NCBI RefSeq assembly: GCF_001294335.1
Contig: NZ_LGKG01000068.1
Span: 226,556 to 290,555, forward strand
Origin: Streptomyces chattanoogensis
Lineage (GTDB): Bacteria > Actinomycetota > Actinomycetes > Streptomycetales > Streptomycetaceae
Direction: 5' to 3'
Length of the DNA: 64,000 nucleotides
The notes beneath the pieces were generated by a model. That model was not told the origin of the DNA and ran no database searches. It was given only the letters and a program-made list of their open reading frames with translations. Below, in pieces: positions 62,958 through 64,000 of this stretch (the stretch's first letter is position 1; the number at the start of each line of letters is the position of its first letter). Position numbers and translations under genes: made by a program.

Positions 62958-64000
62958 ATGACCTGGTCGCGTGCGCTGAAGGAGACCGCCCGCTCCGGAC
63001 TGGCCATCGAGAAGGCCAAGCTCACACCGGTGATCGCGGTGCGCGGCGCGGCCGGGGTGGCCATCGTCCTCGGGCTGTGCCTGTGGCGCGGCGACCCGGC
63101 CCTCGCGGTCTCCTCCGCGTTCGGCGCCTTCGCCTCCGGACTCGTCACCTTCCAGCGCAGCATGCGGCCCCGTCCCGTCCTGGCGCTCGCCGTCGCCGCC
63201 GCCCTGGCCGTCTCCACCTTCCTCGGCTACCTGGTCGCCGCCCACCTGCCCGCCTTCGTCCTGCTCATCGCCGGGTGGACCCTGCTCGCCGGCATGGCCT
63301 GGGCGGTCGGCCCGGTCTCCGGCCTGGCCGGCACGCTGACCGTGGCGATCATGCTGGTCACCGTCACCCTGCCGACCTCCGTCCTCGGCGCCCTGCAGCA
63401 CGCCGCCCTGATCTTCTGCGGCGGCCTCGTCCAGGCCGCGCTCATCGTCGTCTTCCCCGTACGCCCCTGGGGGGTGCAGCGCGACGCCCTCGCCGACGCC
63501 CTGGCCGCCGAGGCCGATTACGCCCGCCGGCTGCGGTACGACCCGGTGGCGCCGTTCGACCCGGCGCCCCTGATGGACGCCCGCCTCGCGTCCGCCGTGA
63601 CCGCCCGTCAGGCCAGGCGCCGCCCCGTCCAGCTGCACGGTCCCCGCGGTCTGGCCGAACGCGTCCGGCCCGTCCTCGCCTCGCTCGCCGACCCCGTGGT
63701 CGGCGCCCCGACACAGGGCCCCGAACGCGACCGCGTCCGCGATCTCCTCCAGGCCGCGGGCACCGTCCTGGACGCCGTCGCGCACGCCGTACGGCACGCC
63801 GGCCCCGTCCGCCTGGCGCCCGAGGCGATGGCCACCCTCGAGGTCCCCGCCTCCGGCCCGATGCTCCACGGCGCCGCCCGCCGCTCCGCCTACCGTCTGA
63901 TCTCCCTGCTCGCCGACGCCGTCGAACTCACCGATGAACCCGTCCGGGCCACCCGCCCCGCCACCGGGGCGGAACGCGGGCAGGGCGGGCGGGAGGAAGG
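62958..64000 (+). CDS. FUSC-like membrane protein (5' part)
   Basis: 347 codons are visible and the frame is still open at the window end. About six membrane segments in residues 25-170 (AVRGAAGVAIVLGLCLW, LALAVAAALAVSTFLGYLVA, LTVAIMLVTVTLP and others) are followed by a soluble helical part beginning VFPVRPWGVQRDALADALAAEADYARRL, the layout of FUSC/aromatic-acid-exporter proteins, which usually repeat it once more. Called from direct translation from the ATG, supported by GC-rich third positions; a strong -10 stands at the leaderless distance. Substrate unknown. Confidence 0.8.
   Translation, partial: MTWSRALKETARSGLAIEKAKLTPVIAVRGAAGVAIVLGLCLWRGDPALAVSSAFGAFASGLVTFQRSMRPRPVLALAVAAALAVSTFLGYLVAAHLPAFVLLIAGWTLLAGMAWAVGPVSGLAGTLTVAIMLVTVTLPTSVLGALQHAALIFCGGLVQAALIVVFPVRPWGVQRDALADALAAEADYARRLRYDPVAPFDPAPLMDARLASAVTARQARRRPVQLHGPRGLAERVRPVLASLADPVVGAPTQGPERDRVRDLLQAAGTVLDAVAHAVRHAGPVRLAPEAMATLEVPASGPMLHGAARRSAYRLISLLADAVELTDEPVRATRPATGAERGQGGREE

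Noticed and set aside
62930..63937. Plus-strand open frame overlapping the FUSC gene in another frame
   Set aside because: Arg/Pro-rich shadow; the frame from 62958 has membrane segments and the proper third-position GC.

Overview
The window is chromosomal DNA of a Streptomyces or close relative. The evidence is very high G+C with GC-rich third positions, GTG and TTG starts, frequent 4-nt ATGA/GTGA/TTGA gene overlaps, many TANNNT-N6/7-ATG leaderless-type starts, and Tat and lipoprotein exports. From memory, the order (GH20 hexosaminidase, leucine-type acyl-CoA genes, agmatinase, full-length ABC exporter, RecD2 helicase, citrate synthase, copper ATPase) resembles part of the S. coelicolor chromosome. 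No rRNA, tRNA or CRISPR array was recognised.

Layout. 1-644: 3' end of a GH20 beta-N-acetylhexosaminidase. 708-9497: branched-chain (leucine) catabolic locus, with a minus-strand operon accD1-accC1-hmgL-acdH, a divergent TetR regulator, and an acyl-CoA dehydrogenase plus TesB thioesterase. Twin palindromic operators fill the divergent promoter. 9596-14937: small coiled-coil protein, phosphatase-annotated protein, agmatinase, and a YhgE/Pip membrane protein paired with a degenerate ABC ATPase. 15196-25622: secreted GH65 enzyme with a discoidin-like domain, a two-in-one ABC exporter, a secreted S37 aminopeptidase and a Tat-exported GH3 N-acetylglucosaminidase. 25817-29988: a small sugar or cyclitol catabolic cluster (TIM-barrel isomerase, Gfo/Idh oxidoreductase, DUF993 protein, second isomerase). 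30235-37097: RecD2 helicase, citrate synthase, CopA and CopZ under a CsoR-type operator. 37313-43807: DedA protein, GNAT, TauE/SafE permease, IolG-like dehydrogenase, LacI regulator, ketopantoate-reductase-like protein, small HTH protein and a secreted peptidoglycan-binding protein.

44188-55867 is a complete myo-inositol catabolic locus. Sugar-porter MFS, IolG and IolE lie on the minus strand; IolC, a class I-like aldolase, IolB, IolD and MmsA lie on the plus strand. Together they take inositol through scyllo-inosose, the trione, 5-deoxy-glucuronate and 2-deoxy-5-keto-gluconate to its phosphate, then DHAP plus malonate semialdehyde, and finally acetyl-CoA. A tnpB-only IS200/IS605-type element sits between iolE and iolG-MFS, a few bases from the iolG ribosome binding site. 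56043-64000: a membrane protein, a GNAT, a protein fusing an extracytoplasmic alpha/beta-hydrolase to a cytoplasmic ABC ATPase with its permease, an esterase-like lipoprotein, and the start of a FUSC-like membrane protein.

The most unusual items are: (i) the hydrolase-ABC ATPase fusion and its permease; (ii) promoters with the RecA-NDp/PafBC-type architecture (TGTCAG...N8...TANNNT) directly in front of recD2, a GNAT gene, tnpB and, imperfectly, iolB; (iii) two adjacent arrays of unrelated 22-bp units upstream of the peptidoglycan-binding gene; (iv) an ABC ATPase with Walker A Lys replaced by Arg, no signature motif and no H-loop, coupled to YhgE; (v) the IS insertion in the inositol locus. 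All functional statements rest on motif recognition by eye; no searches or folding programs were run.
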